This document shows, one piece after another, positions 1 to 6,619 of a stretch of 20,647 bases of DNA; within the stretch, counting starts at the first letter, position 1; every line of letters begins with the position of its first letter. A program made the position numbers and the translations under genes. The stretch comes from Lentisphaerota bacterium (GTDB lineage: Bacteria; Verrucomicrobiota; Kiritimatiellia; RFP12; UBA1067), in contig SUVZ01000020.1 of NCBI GenBank assembly GCA_015061765.1, positions 1 to 20,647 on the forward strand, read 5' to 3'. Below the pieces are notes generated by a model that was not told the DNA's origin, did not search any database, and worked only from the letters and a program-made list of their open reading frames with translations.

Positions 1-84
1 ACGCCCATACACAACAATCAGTCGCGAGCGATCAGATTTCATGCAATCTTTAATGATTTCCAGCTCTTTTTTGCGTCCTATCAT
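1..84 (-). CDS. AAA-type ATPase, N-terminal fragment (runs off the window)
   Basis: The reverse strand from 84 encodes 28 residues, MIGRKKELEIIKDC then ending LIVVYGR at base 1. This is the typical start of the prokaryotic ATPase family (ATPase_2 / DUF234 type), in which a GRKxEL opening and a VxVYGRRRxGKT Walker A loop follow each other; the Walker A loop itself would lie just outside the window. The start is supported by AGGAG on the minus strand (about 93-97) eight bases upstream of the ATG, and by a TATAAT on the same strand at 118-113. These proteins are cytosolic P-loop ATPases of poorly known role, often present in many copies per genome. It is transcribed away from the polysaccharide genes and is probably unrelated to them. 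The family call rests on a short stretch only. Confidence 0.6.
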   Translation of the reverse strand, partial: MIGRKKELEIIKDCMKSDRSRLIVVYGR

Positions 85-112
85 ATCTCATTCTCCTGTC
101 CGTTCGCGCCAT

Positions 113-118
113 ATTATA
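113..118 (-). promoter_or_regulatory. Candidate -10 box for the leftward ATPase gene
   Basis: TATAAT on the minus strand lies about 30 bases upstream of the ATPase ATG at 84. No canonical -35 hexamer is seen. Motif copy A (132-148) sits where the -35 region would be, which suggests a regulated promoter. The regulation is an inference. Confidence 0.35.
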
Positions 119-131
119 TCATAAAAGCCAA

Positions 132-200
132 GTTATGGGGATATTCAAGATTCAATATCGCCATAACCAGATTTTTATTACCGTTATGGCGATTATTGAA
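132..200. repeat. Three alternating copies of a 17-base motif (mutually exclusive hairpins)
   Basis: Copy A at 132-148 reads GTTATGGGGATATTCAA. Copy B at 151-167 is its inverse with GTTATGGCGATATTGAA on the minus strand. Copy C at 183-200 is forward again with one extra base. B can pair with A (short loop) or with C (15-base loop), so two alternative stem-loops are possible. The group lies directly upstream of the leftward ATPase promoter, and copy A overlaps its -35 position. It could be an operator array or a mobile-element remnant. I do not recognise it as a known element. Confidence 0.55.
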
Positions 201-455
201 CCGGCGCAATCAGGATCAAATATATCTATTCCATTCCTATCGCCGAGATGGATTCTGCTGAAAACAGGGATAATTCTCAAAATCGGCAAATAAAAGTCAA
301 TAATCAAACTCTTTTCAAGGGTCTGCCCCATTTATCATACCTGTAAATTCCTTTCAAAATATGGTAAAAATCGTATCATAATCTGAGCGAAAACACAAGT
401 AGGATGTTGGCGAATACTAAAGTAATATAATGGCGAAAACCTAAATAGCATTAAA
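201..455. other. AT-rich intergenic stretch without a recognised gene
   Basis: I see no coding region with a ribosome binding site here. The only structure I can support is the REP-like copy at 311-334, listed separately. Base composition is clearly more AT-rich than in the gene clusters to the right, as expected of a decayed or non-coding region. Confidence 0.5.
311..334. repeat. REP-like direct repeat, copy 1
   Basis: CTTTTCAAGGGTCTGCCCCA begins a 24-base stretch that recurs with few changes at 815-838. On the other strand it reads TGGGGCAGACCCTT, a style of sequence often found next to IS200-like REP transposase genes. No transposase is seen between the two copies. The link to a REP family is an inference from general resemblance. 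Confidence 0.35.
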
Positions 456-536
456 TTAACCTATGCGATAGTTGTTGTCCGTACGCATTAATGCGACCGG
501 TTCGTCGCCTGTGAATCTTCCATATCTCCATGACAT
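456..536 (-). CDS. Short ORF of 26 residues with strong ribosome binding site; unknown
   Basis: On the minus strand the sequence AAAGGAG, five bases, then ATG at 536 opens a 26-codon frame that begins MSWRYGRFTGDEPVAL and stops with TAA at 458-456. A TATAAT on the same strand at 562-557 is well placed as a -10 box. Signal and composition look protein-like, but I recognise no family. It may be a genuine small protein, or the 5' end of a longer gene truncated by deletion in this decayed region. Nothing about function can be stated. Confidence 0.35.
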   Translation of the reverse strand: MSWRYGRFTGDEPVALMRTDNNYRIG

Positions 537-882
537 TGCTACTCCTTTGGCACATTATTATACAGTAAACACTGATCATTGTTTATAAATGCGGTGGTAG
601 AGCCTCTCTTGGATGCAGTTCGTAAACTATTGCCTTGTGACATTCGAGAAATGAGAATTCTCTTCGGAATGATTCTCACGGTTTTGAGGGACGGCGGATT
701 AATGAGAATATGGTTTGGACTGTTTCTCAAGATTACGGCACGGACGAAATCTTATATATCACCTGAATTGTGCTATTTGATAAAATCAATCGGTTAATAC
801 GTGAAATTATAATTCTTTTCGAGGTCTATCCCCAGTTGTTCCGGCGCAACGCATCCTGCAGTGTCGATGTGAGGGGATTGAG
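537..882. other. Gene-poor stretch between the short ORF and the first operon promoter
   Basis: An open frame of 72 codons exists on the plus strand (579-797), but it lacks a ribosome binding site and resembles no family I know. On the minus strand a frame crosses the promoter of the short ORF. The second REP-like copy (815-838) lies here. I see no confident gene. Confidence 0.5.
815..838. repeat. REP-like direct repeat, copy 2
   Basis: CTTTTCGAGGTCTATCCCCA begins a stretch that aligns with 311-334 in the same orientation, with one missing base and a few substitutions. The pair brackets about 480 bases without a recognised gene, which would fit a deleted or decayed insertion. It lies 45 bases upstream of the first operon's regulatory element. 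Confidence 0.35.
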
Positions 883-946
883 AAATTTGGTTTCGTGTTT
901 TTTTCAGTAGTTTATTTCGTGTAATTTTCGTTAAATGATATATAAT
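883..946 (+). promoter_or_regulatory. Regulon promoter element, copy 1
   Basis: The element starts with AAATTTGG (883-890) and has four half-sites: TTTCGTG (891-897), TTTCAGT (902-908), TTTCGTG (915-921) and TTTCGTT (926-932). A TATAAT -10 box follows at 941-946, eight bases after the last half-site. Members of each pair are 11 bases apart (one helical turn), and the pairs start 24 bases apart. No sigma-70 -35 box is evident, so activation from the half-sites is likely. It faces the SGNH esterase operon. The probable binder is the XylR-like regulator encoded at 7765-6620, because a further copy lies beside that gene. Confidence 0.75.
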
Positions 947-991
947 TTTTGGCGTACCGATTCATTCACTCATATGAATATGGAGGATACT

Positions 992-1087
992 ATGAAATGT
1001 CCATATCTGAAACGCCGGTTGATGACAGGTGTATTGCTGTCTGTTGCACCAGTTCAGGAATCCTGTATCCCAAAACATAGTCATTGA
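992..1087 (+). pseudogene. 31-codon ORF in the operon leader, probable remnant of a secreted protein gene
   Basis: ATG at 992 follows GGAGG (982-986) at good spacing and encodes MKCPYLKRRLMTGVLLSVAP before ending at a TGA (1085-1087). The charged start followed by a short hydrophobic run looks like a truncated signal peptide. It starts 45 bases after the -10 box. The first genes behind the other two promoter copies start 41 and 49 bases after theirs, so this is where the first gene of the operon is expected. Most likely an original first gene was deleted here. A regulatory leader peptide is the alternative. Confidence 0.4.
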
Positions 1088-1140
1088 TTATCTGCGCATA
1101 GCATGATATCATCTGTGCGGAGGAATCAAAAGAAAGGAAT

Positions 1141-1160
1141 CTATCCCGCCTACGGGATAG
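1141..1160 (+). promoter_or_regulatory. Perfect 8-base-pair hairpin ahead of the SGNH gene
   Basis: CTATCCCG (1141-1148), loop CCTA, CGGGATAG (1153-1160) form a perfect stem starting 13 bases before the ribosome binding site of the next gene. It has no T-run, so it is not a classical terminator. It could protect the 5' end of a processed message or modulate translation; that is inference. Confidence 0.45.
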
Positions 1161-1188
1161 CAGTGTATTGTATGAAAGGATATGCGTT

Positions 1189-2010
1189 GTGAAAATGACA
1201 TGTAGGCGTTTCGTATCTGGGATTTTCGCCGTAGCCATCGTGATTTGCAGGATTCAGACGTACGCACTCCCTGCTGGTGCGACACAGGAAGTGAAGTGTG
1301 TTTTTACCGAATTGTCGAACCTTGAAGATTGCGGTCTGTCGGAGACCCGGGAAGAAAAGACCGGTGGCGTTTCAATAAAGACTGCGATGCCTATCCGTGC
1401 ACCATGGCCTTCGCGTGAACGGATGAAGCGGAATCAAATTGCCAAATCCGGCGGGAGTATCGACCTTGTATTCGTTGGCGATTCCATCACGCATGGATGG
1501 GAGAACAAAGTACGGGGAAAGAAACTCTACGACAATCTGAGAAAGACATATTCAATTCTTAATCTCGGATACAGCGGCAACCGCACGGAAAACATGATTT
1601 GGCGTCTTGAGAATGGGGAACTTGACGGATACAAGGCAAAGCTCTTCATGGTGATGGCCGGTACGAATAACAAAGAGCCGGCCGAAGATGTTGCGGTTGG
1701 CGTGCGCCGCATCCTCGACCTTATACGTTCGCGCCAACCGCAGGCTGCGATTCTTCTTCTGCCGATTTTCCCGCGAGGGAAGTCGGCAGCTGATGTGCGG
1801 AATGCCAAAAACGCAAAAGTGAATGAAATTATCCGGGGCTTTGCCGACGGGACGCATATCGTGTGGTGCGATTTCACATCTGAACTGCGCGATTCCGCCG
1901 GAGGCATGTCAGGTAATCTTTCTCAGGACCGTTTACATCTGAACGAGGCGGGATATGCCATTTGGCTAAGGCATGTGTTGCCACATTTCAAACGCATATG
2001 CGGGAAGTGA
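1189..2010 (+). CDS. Secreted SGNH/GDSL-family esterase
   Basis: The product is 273 residues. The GTG at 1189 is chosen because GAAAGGA (1174-1180) lies eight bases upstream; an in-frame TTG at 1168 has no such site, and ATG 1195 is a possible alternative. Residues 1-30 look like a signal peptide. SGNH blocks are visible: GDSIT with catalytic Ser99, the glycine block GYSGNRTEN, GTNN with Asn160, and DRLHL with Asp247 and His250. The layout resembles the acetylhydrolases related to platelet-activating factor acetylhydrolase, many of which deacetylate plant polysaccharides or oligosaccharides. It is first in a three-gene unit with a membrane acyltransferase four bases downstream. The exact substrate cannot be read from the sequence. 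Confidence 0.85.
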   Translation: MKMTCRRFVSGIFAVAIVICRIQTYALPAGATQEVKCVFTELSNLEDCGLSETREEKTGGVSIKTAMPIRAPWPSRERMKRNQIAKSGGSIDLVFVGDSITHGWENKVRGKKLYDNLRKTYSILNLGYSGNRTENMIWRLENGELDGYKAKLFMVMAGTNNKEPAEDVAVGVRRILDLIRSRQPQAAILLLPIFPRGKSAADVRNAKNAKVNEIIRGFADGTHIVWCDFTSELRDSAGGMSGNLSQDRLHLNEAGYAIWLRHVLPHFKRICGK

Positions 2011-2014
2011 TTTT

Positions 2015-3148
2015 ATGAAATCCGAAAACAGCGAACGTTTATTTTCCCTTGACGCATTGAGGGGATTCGACATGCTCTTTATCATCGGGCTTTCGACGGT
2101 TGTTATGCGCTTGTGCATGGCGTTTGGCGCGGGGGATTGCTGGCTTGCGCAGCAGATGCACCATGTTAAATGGCACGGCTTCGCACAGCATGACACGATC
2201 TTTCCGCTTTTCCTGTTCATCGCCGGCGTAGCATTCCCGTTTTCATATGTGAAGATGCGTGAGAAAGGGTGGATGTCAAAGAGAATTGCGGGCAAGCTCA
2301 TTTATCGTGGGGTTATGCTGGTTCTGCTCGGCATGATATACAATGGGCTTCTGACAAAAGGCTTCGGCGAGGTGCGTTGGGCGAGCGTCCTCGGGCGCAT
2401 CGGACTCGCATGGATGTTGGCGGCATTTCTGTACATGGCGTTCCCGTGTCGTACGCGCATCGTTATCGCGGTTGGGTTTCTCGTCGGGTATTGGGCAATC
2501 ATGCGATTTGCCGCCGTGCCCGGTGCCCCGGCAGGCGTTGATCCATGGTCGCCAGAGTGGAATTATGCGGCATATATAGACAAGTTGTTCCTTCCGAATT
2601 CGCTTGGCGGCGGAACAAGGGCGGATCCGGAAGGGATACTGAGCACCTTGCCGGCGGTCGTGACGGCAATGCTCGGGATGTTTACCGGTGAGTTTGTTCG
2701 GCGAAATGGATGCGATGGGCGCGTGAGGACTCGCCCTGCCGGTGGTGTCAAGACGGTTGCGATGCTTGCGGCGGCGGCTGTCATGCTTGCTGCCGGGCTT
2801 GTATGGTCAAATTGGATGCCGATAAACAAGAAACTCTGGACCTCTTCGTTTGTCCTTGTCTCTGGCGCATATTCGCTTGCGCTATTCGCCGTATTCTACT
2901 GGGTAATAGACGTGAAAAAGTGGCGCGGCTGGACGTTGCCGCTGCGAGTGGTGGGCATGAATGCGATAACAGCGTACCTTCTTCAGCGCATCGTGGACTT
3001 CGATGGCATCTCAAAGTTTTTTCTAGGCGGTGCAGCGAGGTTCCTGCCAGAGGAGTTTGGTTTGGCGCTTATTTCGATGGGACACCTTGCTTCTTGCTGG
3101 TTTGTCCTGTGGTTTCTCTATCGCAAGGGCGTATTCCTGAAGGTGTAG
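2015..3148 (+). CDS. NagX-like/DUF5009 membrane acyltransferase (heparan-alpha-glucosaminide N-acetyltransferase family)
   Basis: The product is 377 residues with roughly ten hydrophobic segments. The ATG at 2015 follows the previous stop by four bases, with GGGAAG overlapping that stop; an upstream in-frame ATG at 1973 would lie inside the esterase gene and is not favoured. The N-terminal LDALRGFDM and the block from WHGF to HDTIFPLFLFIAG (His54 region) are hallmarks of this family, whose human member moves acetyl groups across the lysosomal membrane onto terminal glucosamine. Bacterial members often sit in glycan-use loci. It is tightly coupled to an acetyl esterase, so acetyl handling of an imported sugar is plausible but unproven. 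Confidence 0.8.
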   Translation: MKSENSERLFSLDALRGFDMLFIIGLSTVVMRLCMAFGAGDCWLAQQMHHVKWHGFAQHDTIFPLFLFIAGVAFPFSYVKMREKGWMSKRIAGKLIYRGVMLVLLGMIYNGLLTKGFGEVRWASVLGRIGLAWMLAAFLYMAFPCRTRIVIAVGFLVGYWAIMRFAAVPGAPAGVDPWSPEWNYAAYIDKLFLPNSLGGGTRADPEGILSTLPAVVTAMLGMFTGEFVRRNGCDGRVRTRPAGGVKTVAMLAAAAVMLAAGLVWSNWMPINKKLWTSSFVLVSGAYSLALFAVFYWVIDVKKWRGWTLPLRVVGMNAITAYLLQRIVDFDGISKFFLGGAARFLPEEFGLALISMGHLASCWFVLWFLYRKGVFLKV

Positions 3149-3219
3149 ACTGTCGAGTTTCACGACAGGAAGTCTTCTTGCTTAGCGGTGTTCGAATGAA
3201 TCAGAAAGGAAATGTCAAA

Positions 3220-4347
3220 ATGGCGGCAAAAAGGTTTTTTTACGTAGACAGGCTCATGTCTGCAGTAAGGCGCAATGGTCTTGTTGAAGCGATAACGGGA
3301 ATTCGCCGTTGCGGTAAAAGCCATCTGCATATGGCTTTGATTTTCGCATCTGTTTTTGCGATGATGCTTTGTGCCAATGATGGTAAATCTCATGTCCGCA
3401 ACCGGTACAGGTTCAAGGATATAAAAGTTCCAGTGACAGTGTATTACGATGCTGCTACTCCAATCGAGAATGGATCTCGGTGCCGCACGGCGGTTATACT
3501 CATTCATGGCTGGGGTGGTCACGTTAGAAAGCTGTTTCCGGTTTTCAATGCAGCCCTTGCTGCGCGTGCTGATGGTGTCGAGCCCGTACCCTATGTGATA
3601 GCCCCGATGTTTCCGCGACGCGCTACGCTTGAAAAGAATCCTGATGAAGCTTATGACGGTCGGGCTGTCTGGAATGATTCATGGGCAAAAAAGGCGAATA
3701 ACGTACCCGGGCTGGCTTCGGACGACTGGCGGGGAGGTGGAGATGCGAACGGCACGAATTTCAGCTCGTACGACTACATCGATCGCATTTTGTGCCGATT
3801 GGGTGATAAGACCATTTTTCCGGAATTAAGGAGGATCGTCCTGGCGGGGTTTTCGGCAGGAGGACAGTTCGCCGGACGTTATGCGGCGATTGGCAGGGGA
3901 GCTGTCCGCGAAGGCATAGATCTGGTCTATATCGACATGTCGCCCTCTACCGAGTTCCGTTTTGAAAAGAACGATCCGTGGCACTATGGATTGAAGGGAC
4001 GGCCGCGTTATGGCGCGTCGCTTACAGACGGGGACATTATGAAAAATCTTTGCTCGCGGCGCGTGTGGCGAGGTTGCGGCAGCAAGGATACCTTGGGGCG
4101 TCCACATACTGCACTTGATATGACACCTGCAGCGGTCCGTCAGGGGAAGAACCGTCTTGAACGGTTCCGTAGTTTCGAGAAATATTTGGATGCGTATCCG
4201 GATTGGAAGCGGCAGACGTCCTTTCACGTCTTTGACGGCATAGGCCATCAGGAAGTTCTTGCTTATCCCGCAAAAGAGGTTCTAGATTTTGTGTTCGGGG
4301 TTGAAAATCAAGGGACGGCAACTGAAAATTCAGATAAAAATTTTTGA
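3220..4347 (+). CDS. Alpha/beta hydrolase with an AAA_14-type ATPase N-terminus fused in frame
   Basis: The product is 375 residues. ATG 3220 has AAGGA at 3206-3210, nine bases upstream; the frame is open further 5' but only as overlap with the previous gene. Residues 1-36 match the start of AAA_14/DUF4143 ATPases and end in the Walker A loop G27-IRRCGK-S34, but no other ATPase motif follows. From Met38 the protein becomes a hydrophobic segment like a signal peptide or anchor, then an alpha/beta hydrolase with LIHGWGG (oxyanion loop), GFSAGG with nucleophile Ser212, and GIGHQE with probable catalytic His343. ATG 3331 could be the ancestral hydrolase start, but has no convincing ribosome binding site and its signal peptide lacks basic residues of its own. 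This looks like a recombination product. The hydrolase is probably a carbohydrate or acyl esterase. Confidence 0.7.
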   Translation: MAAKRFFYVDRLMSAVRRNGLVEAITGIRRCGKSHLHMALIFASVFAMMLCANDGKSHVRNRYRFKDIKVPVTVYYDAATPIENGSRCRTAVILIHGWGGHVRKLFPVFNAALAARADGVEPVPYVIAPMFPRRATLEKNPDEAYDGRAVWNDSWAKKANNVPGLASDDWRGGGDANGTNFSSYDYIDRILCRLGDKTIFPELRRIVLAGFSAGGQFAGRYAAIGRGAVREGIDLVYIDMSPSTEFRFEKNDPWHYGLKGRPRYGASLTDGDIMKNLCSRRVWRGCGSKDTLGRPHTALDMTPAAVRQGKNRLERFRSFEKYLDAYPDWKRQTSFHVFDGIGHQEVLAYPAKEVLDFVFGVENQGTATENSDKNF

Positions 4348-4360
4348 CGATCGTTTTGTG

Positions 4361-4423
4361 AAATTTGGTTTCGTGTTTTTTCAGTAGTTTATTGCGTGTT
4401 ATTTTCGTTATGTCTTGTATAAT
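4361..4423 (+). promoter_or_regulatory. Regulon promoter element, copy 2
   Basis: Same layout as the copy at 883: AAATTTGG (4361-4368), half-sites TTTCGTG (4369-4375), TTTCAGT (4379-4385), TTGCGTG (4392-4398) and TTTCGTT (4403-4409), then TATAAT at 4418-4423. The T-run between half-sites one and two is one base shorter than in the other copies, so that pair is 10 rather than 11 apart. The distance from the last half-site to the -10 box is again eight bases. It starts 13 bases after the hydrolase stop and drives the beta-propeller gene. Confidence 0.75.
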
Positions 4424-4464
4424 TTTCGCTTGAAAAGATAATCCAATAGTGAGGTTCTGAAATA

Positions 4465-6534
4465 ATGCGAATTGGAATTATAAAGGCGGTTTTTCTGTTG
4501 GGTATGGCAGTGTTTGTCTTGCCGTCGTCGGGCGCAAAGGGCATTGCCATGTCGTCAGATGCGGGTGTGTTGGGGCATCCTCGTAAGGTAGAGGCCGTTG
4601 GAGATGTCGCGATGGGAGTTTTTCTTCAGGGCGACATCCTGTATTGCATTGCTGATGATTCGCTGTACGCCCTTGATGTATCTTCGCCGCTTTCGCCGAA
4701 GTTGTGCGGAACGTTGCAAGGCATGGATAATCGGCGGCAGGTTGTGGTTCAGGGAAAACTAGCCTATGTCGCGTCTCGCGAAACTGGGCTTCGCATTGTG
4801 GATGTGAGCAATCCTGAAAAAATGAAGTTGCTTTCAAGATTCGATTCCGTCGAGTTTGCAACCGGCATAGAGGTTGTCGGAAATACGGTATTTTTGTCGG
4901 AACGCATTAATGGCGTCGAGGCGGTGGATGTGTCGGATCCGTGCAACCCCAGGCATATTTGCATCAGGAAGACTCCGGAATCGCAGTCGGTGGTGTACCA
5001 TAACGGTTTTCTTTATTCCGGGGAATGGGCGGCTGGAAAGGTGACGGTGTTTGATGCCCGCTCCATGAAACACTTCCGAAAAGTGGCGGAGCTTCAACTC
5101 GGAGGTTTTGGCGACGGTGTCACCACGGACGGCAAATATCTTTACTGTTCAACAGGGCATGATATTCCTCGAACACTGCGCATTTCGCGCGGAATCTCTG
5201 AAGAAGAGGCTTGCGGACGCGGTCGCGGAATGGATATTTTCGATATCTCCAATCCGGCCAAGCCAAAACATGTTTCAAGAATCGACTTTCCGAGATTCAA
5301 GCCGCGTACCAATGATTACTGGACGCCGAGAGTGTCGAGCGGTTTCGCATTTTGCTGCGATTCCCATAATGGTATGTTTGTCGTAGATGTAAAAAATCCG
5401 CATGAGCCTAAAGTGATTGACCGTTTGTGCATTCCGCAAGAAGGCAAAAACTGGCCATCTGCCGCCATTAGTTCTGTGGCTGTCGGCAATGGGTGCTTGT
5501 ATGTGTCGACTAAGCCGTGCGGTCTTTGGGTCGTGCCGATGGAAGGAATCAAGCCTCAGGAAGTGGCAAAGGGTCTGCCTCCAGCGGATTCGTCAAGTAG
5601 AGATGCCTATCCTACGGACCTTAATTCGTTTTATGTGTATCGGCCGTCCAAACCCGGTCAGGCGCGGACCGTATGCCTGAGAGGCAATATCGCATATGCC
5701 GCATTCGGGGATGCGGGGCTGCATGTGCTGGAGGTGTCGGCTGAGCATGGATTTAAGAAAATCGGGCAGTTGACGGGCGGCAAGAGAGTGACGGATTGTT
5801 GCTTTGCCGGGGAGCGGCTTGTGACTGCCGAGGGAACGGATGGATGGAGTGTGTATGATTTGGATGGCCCTGTAGGATTCCGGGAGATTGCCAGACGCAT
5901 GCCGCAGGAAAAAGGCAAAAGTGTCGCCTTTTGGTGCTGGGCTCCAAACGGAAGCCAAGTGGTTCTGTCCACGCGTACGGGAACCTGCGACCTGTTCCAT
6001 TTGGAAGACTTCAATGCGTTGACGCCACTGTGCAGAATTCTGATGGGCTGCCAGTGGGACAGGTATTTGCCGGATAGGGCGATAGGGAATGCGTTTCCTG
6101 CGCATAGGAACAAGAAGGGGCTTGTGTGGCCGACACTTGCCGGGAATGGAGGTCCAGCGAGGACAGATGATCCCAGAAAGATCAAGGCAGGAAATCAGAG
6201 CAACGGCATATGTGCGTTCGGAGACAAGTTTCTGTATACGGTGGGTGGCGGCTATCAATTCGTCAATCCCGATGGAACGCGCGGCCCGGTCATGAAGGTT
6301 TCTCATCCAAAAGGCATTGGCGGTATTCCGCGGTCTGACGGAAGGATTGTGGTTTGCACTTCAAGAAGCAGAGGTGAAGTCCGCATTTGGGATTTCGTCA
6401 ATCCGGAAGCACCGAAGCTGTTGCGCGAATACAAACTTTCGGGACGGCCCGATCTTGCTGCCATTTATAACGGTAAGGCATTAATCCCAGCAGGTCATCA
6501 GGGGCTGCTGATGGAACGCCCCCAAACCCCCTAA
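4465..6534 (+). CDS. Exported LVIVD-repeat beta-propeller protein
   Basis: The product is 689 residues, starting at ATG 4465 with TGAGG ten bases upstream and 41 bases after the -10 box. Residues 1-24 form a signal peptide ending near SSGAKG. Repeats of the LVIVD type are clear in the N-terminal half (for example LYALDVSSPLSPK, LRIVDVSNPEKMK, VEAVDVSDPCNPR, MDIFDISNPAKPK, MFVVDVKNPHEPK). The C-terminal half has further blades (LHVLEVS, VRIWDFVNPEAPK). Such proteins form beta-propellers on the cell surface or in the periplasm and usually bind rather than cleave; no catalytic motif is seen. It is the only gene behind its own regulon promoter. A role in binding polymer or organising other proteins is inference. 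Confidence 0.8.
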   Translation: MRIGIIKAVFLLGMAVFVLPSSGAKGIAMSSDAGVLGHPRKVEAVGDVAMGVFLQGDILYCIADDSLYALDVSSPLSPKLCGTLQGMDNRRQVVVQGKLAYVASRETGLRIVDVSNPEKMKLLSRFDSVEFATGIEVVGNTVFLSERINGVEAVDVSDPCNPRHICIRKTPESQSVVYHNGFLYSGEWAAGKVTVFDARSMKHFRKVAELQLGGFGDGVTTDGKYLYCSTGHDIPRTLRISRGISEEEACGRGRGMDIFDISNPAKPKHVSRIDFPRFKPRTNDYWTPRVSSGFAFCCDSHNGMFVVDVKNPHEPKVIDRLCIPQEGKNWPSAAISSVAVGNGCLYVSTKPCGLWVVPMEGIKPQEVAKGLPPADSSSRDAYPTDLNSFYVYRPSKPGQARTVCLRGNIAYAAFGDAGLHVLEVSAEHGFKKIGQLTGGKRVTDCCFAGERLVTAEGTDGWSVYDLDGPVGFREIARRMPQEKGKSVAFWCWAPNGSQVVLSTRTGTCDLFHLEDFNALTPLCRILMGCQWDRYLPDRAIGNAFPAHRNKKGLVWPTLAGNGGPARTDDPRKIKAGNQSNGICAFGDKFLYTVGGGYQFVNPDGTRGPVMKVSHPKGIGGIPRSDGRIVVCTSRSRGEVRIWDFVNPEAPKLLREYKLSGRPDLAAIYNGKALIPAGHQGLLMERPQTP

Positions 6535-6619
6535 ATTCTTCGCCCTTTTAATTAACTATTTCCTATTAATTTTGCAGGGTCTTGTCTCCACGGATTTAAG
6601 ATGAAATAAAGGCTGCTGT

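Noticed and set aside
579..797. 72-codon ORF in the left intergenic region
   Set aside because: No ribosome binding site and no recognised similarity; likely chance or part of a decayed gene.
3150..3168. Possible terminator after the acyltransferase gene (CTGTCG and CGACAG stem)
   Set aside because: The stem is only six base pairs and no uninterrupted T-run follows; the next gene is probably co-transcribed.
2710..3219. Upstream extension of the alpha/beta hydrolase frame
   Set aside because: It runs in another frame through the acyltransferase gene; the ribosome binding site and homology begin at 3220.
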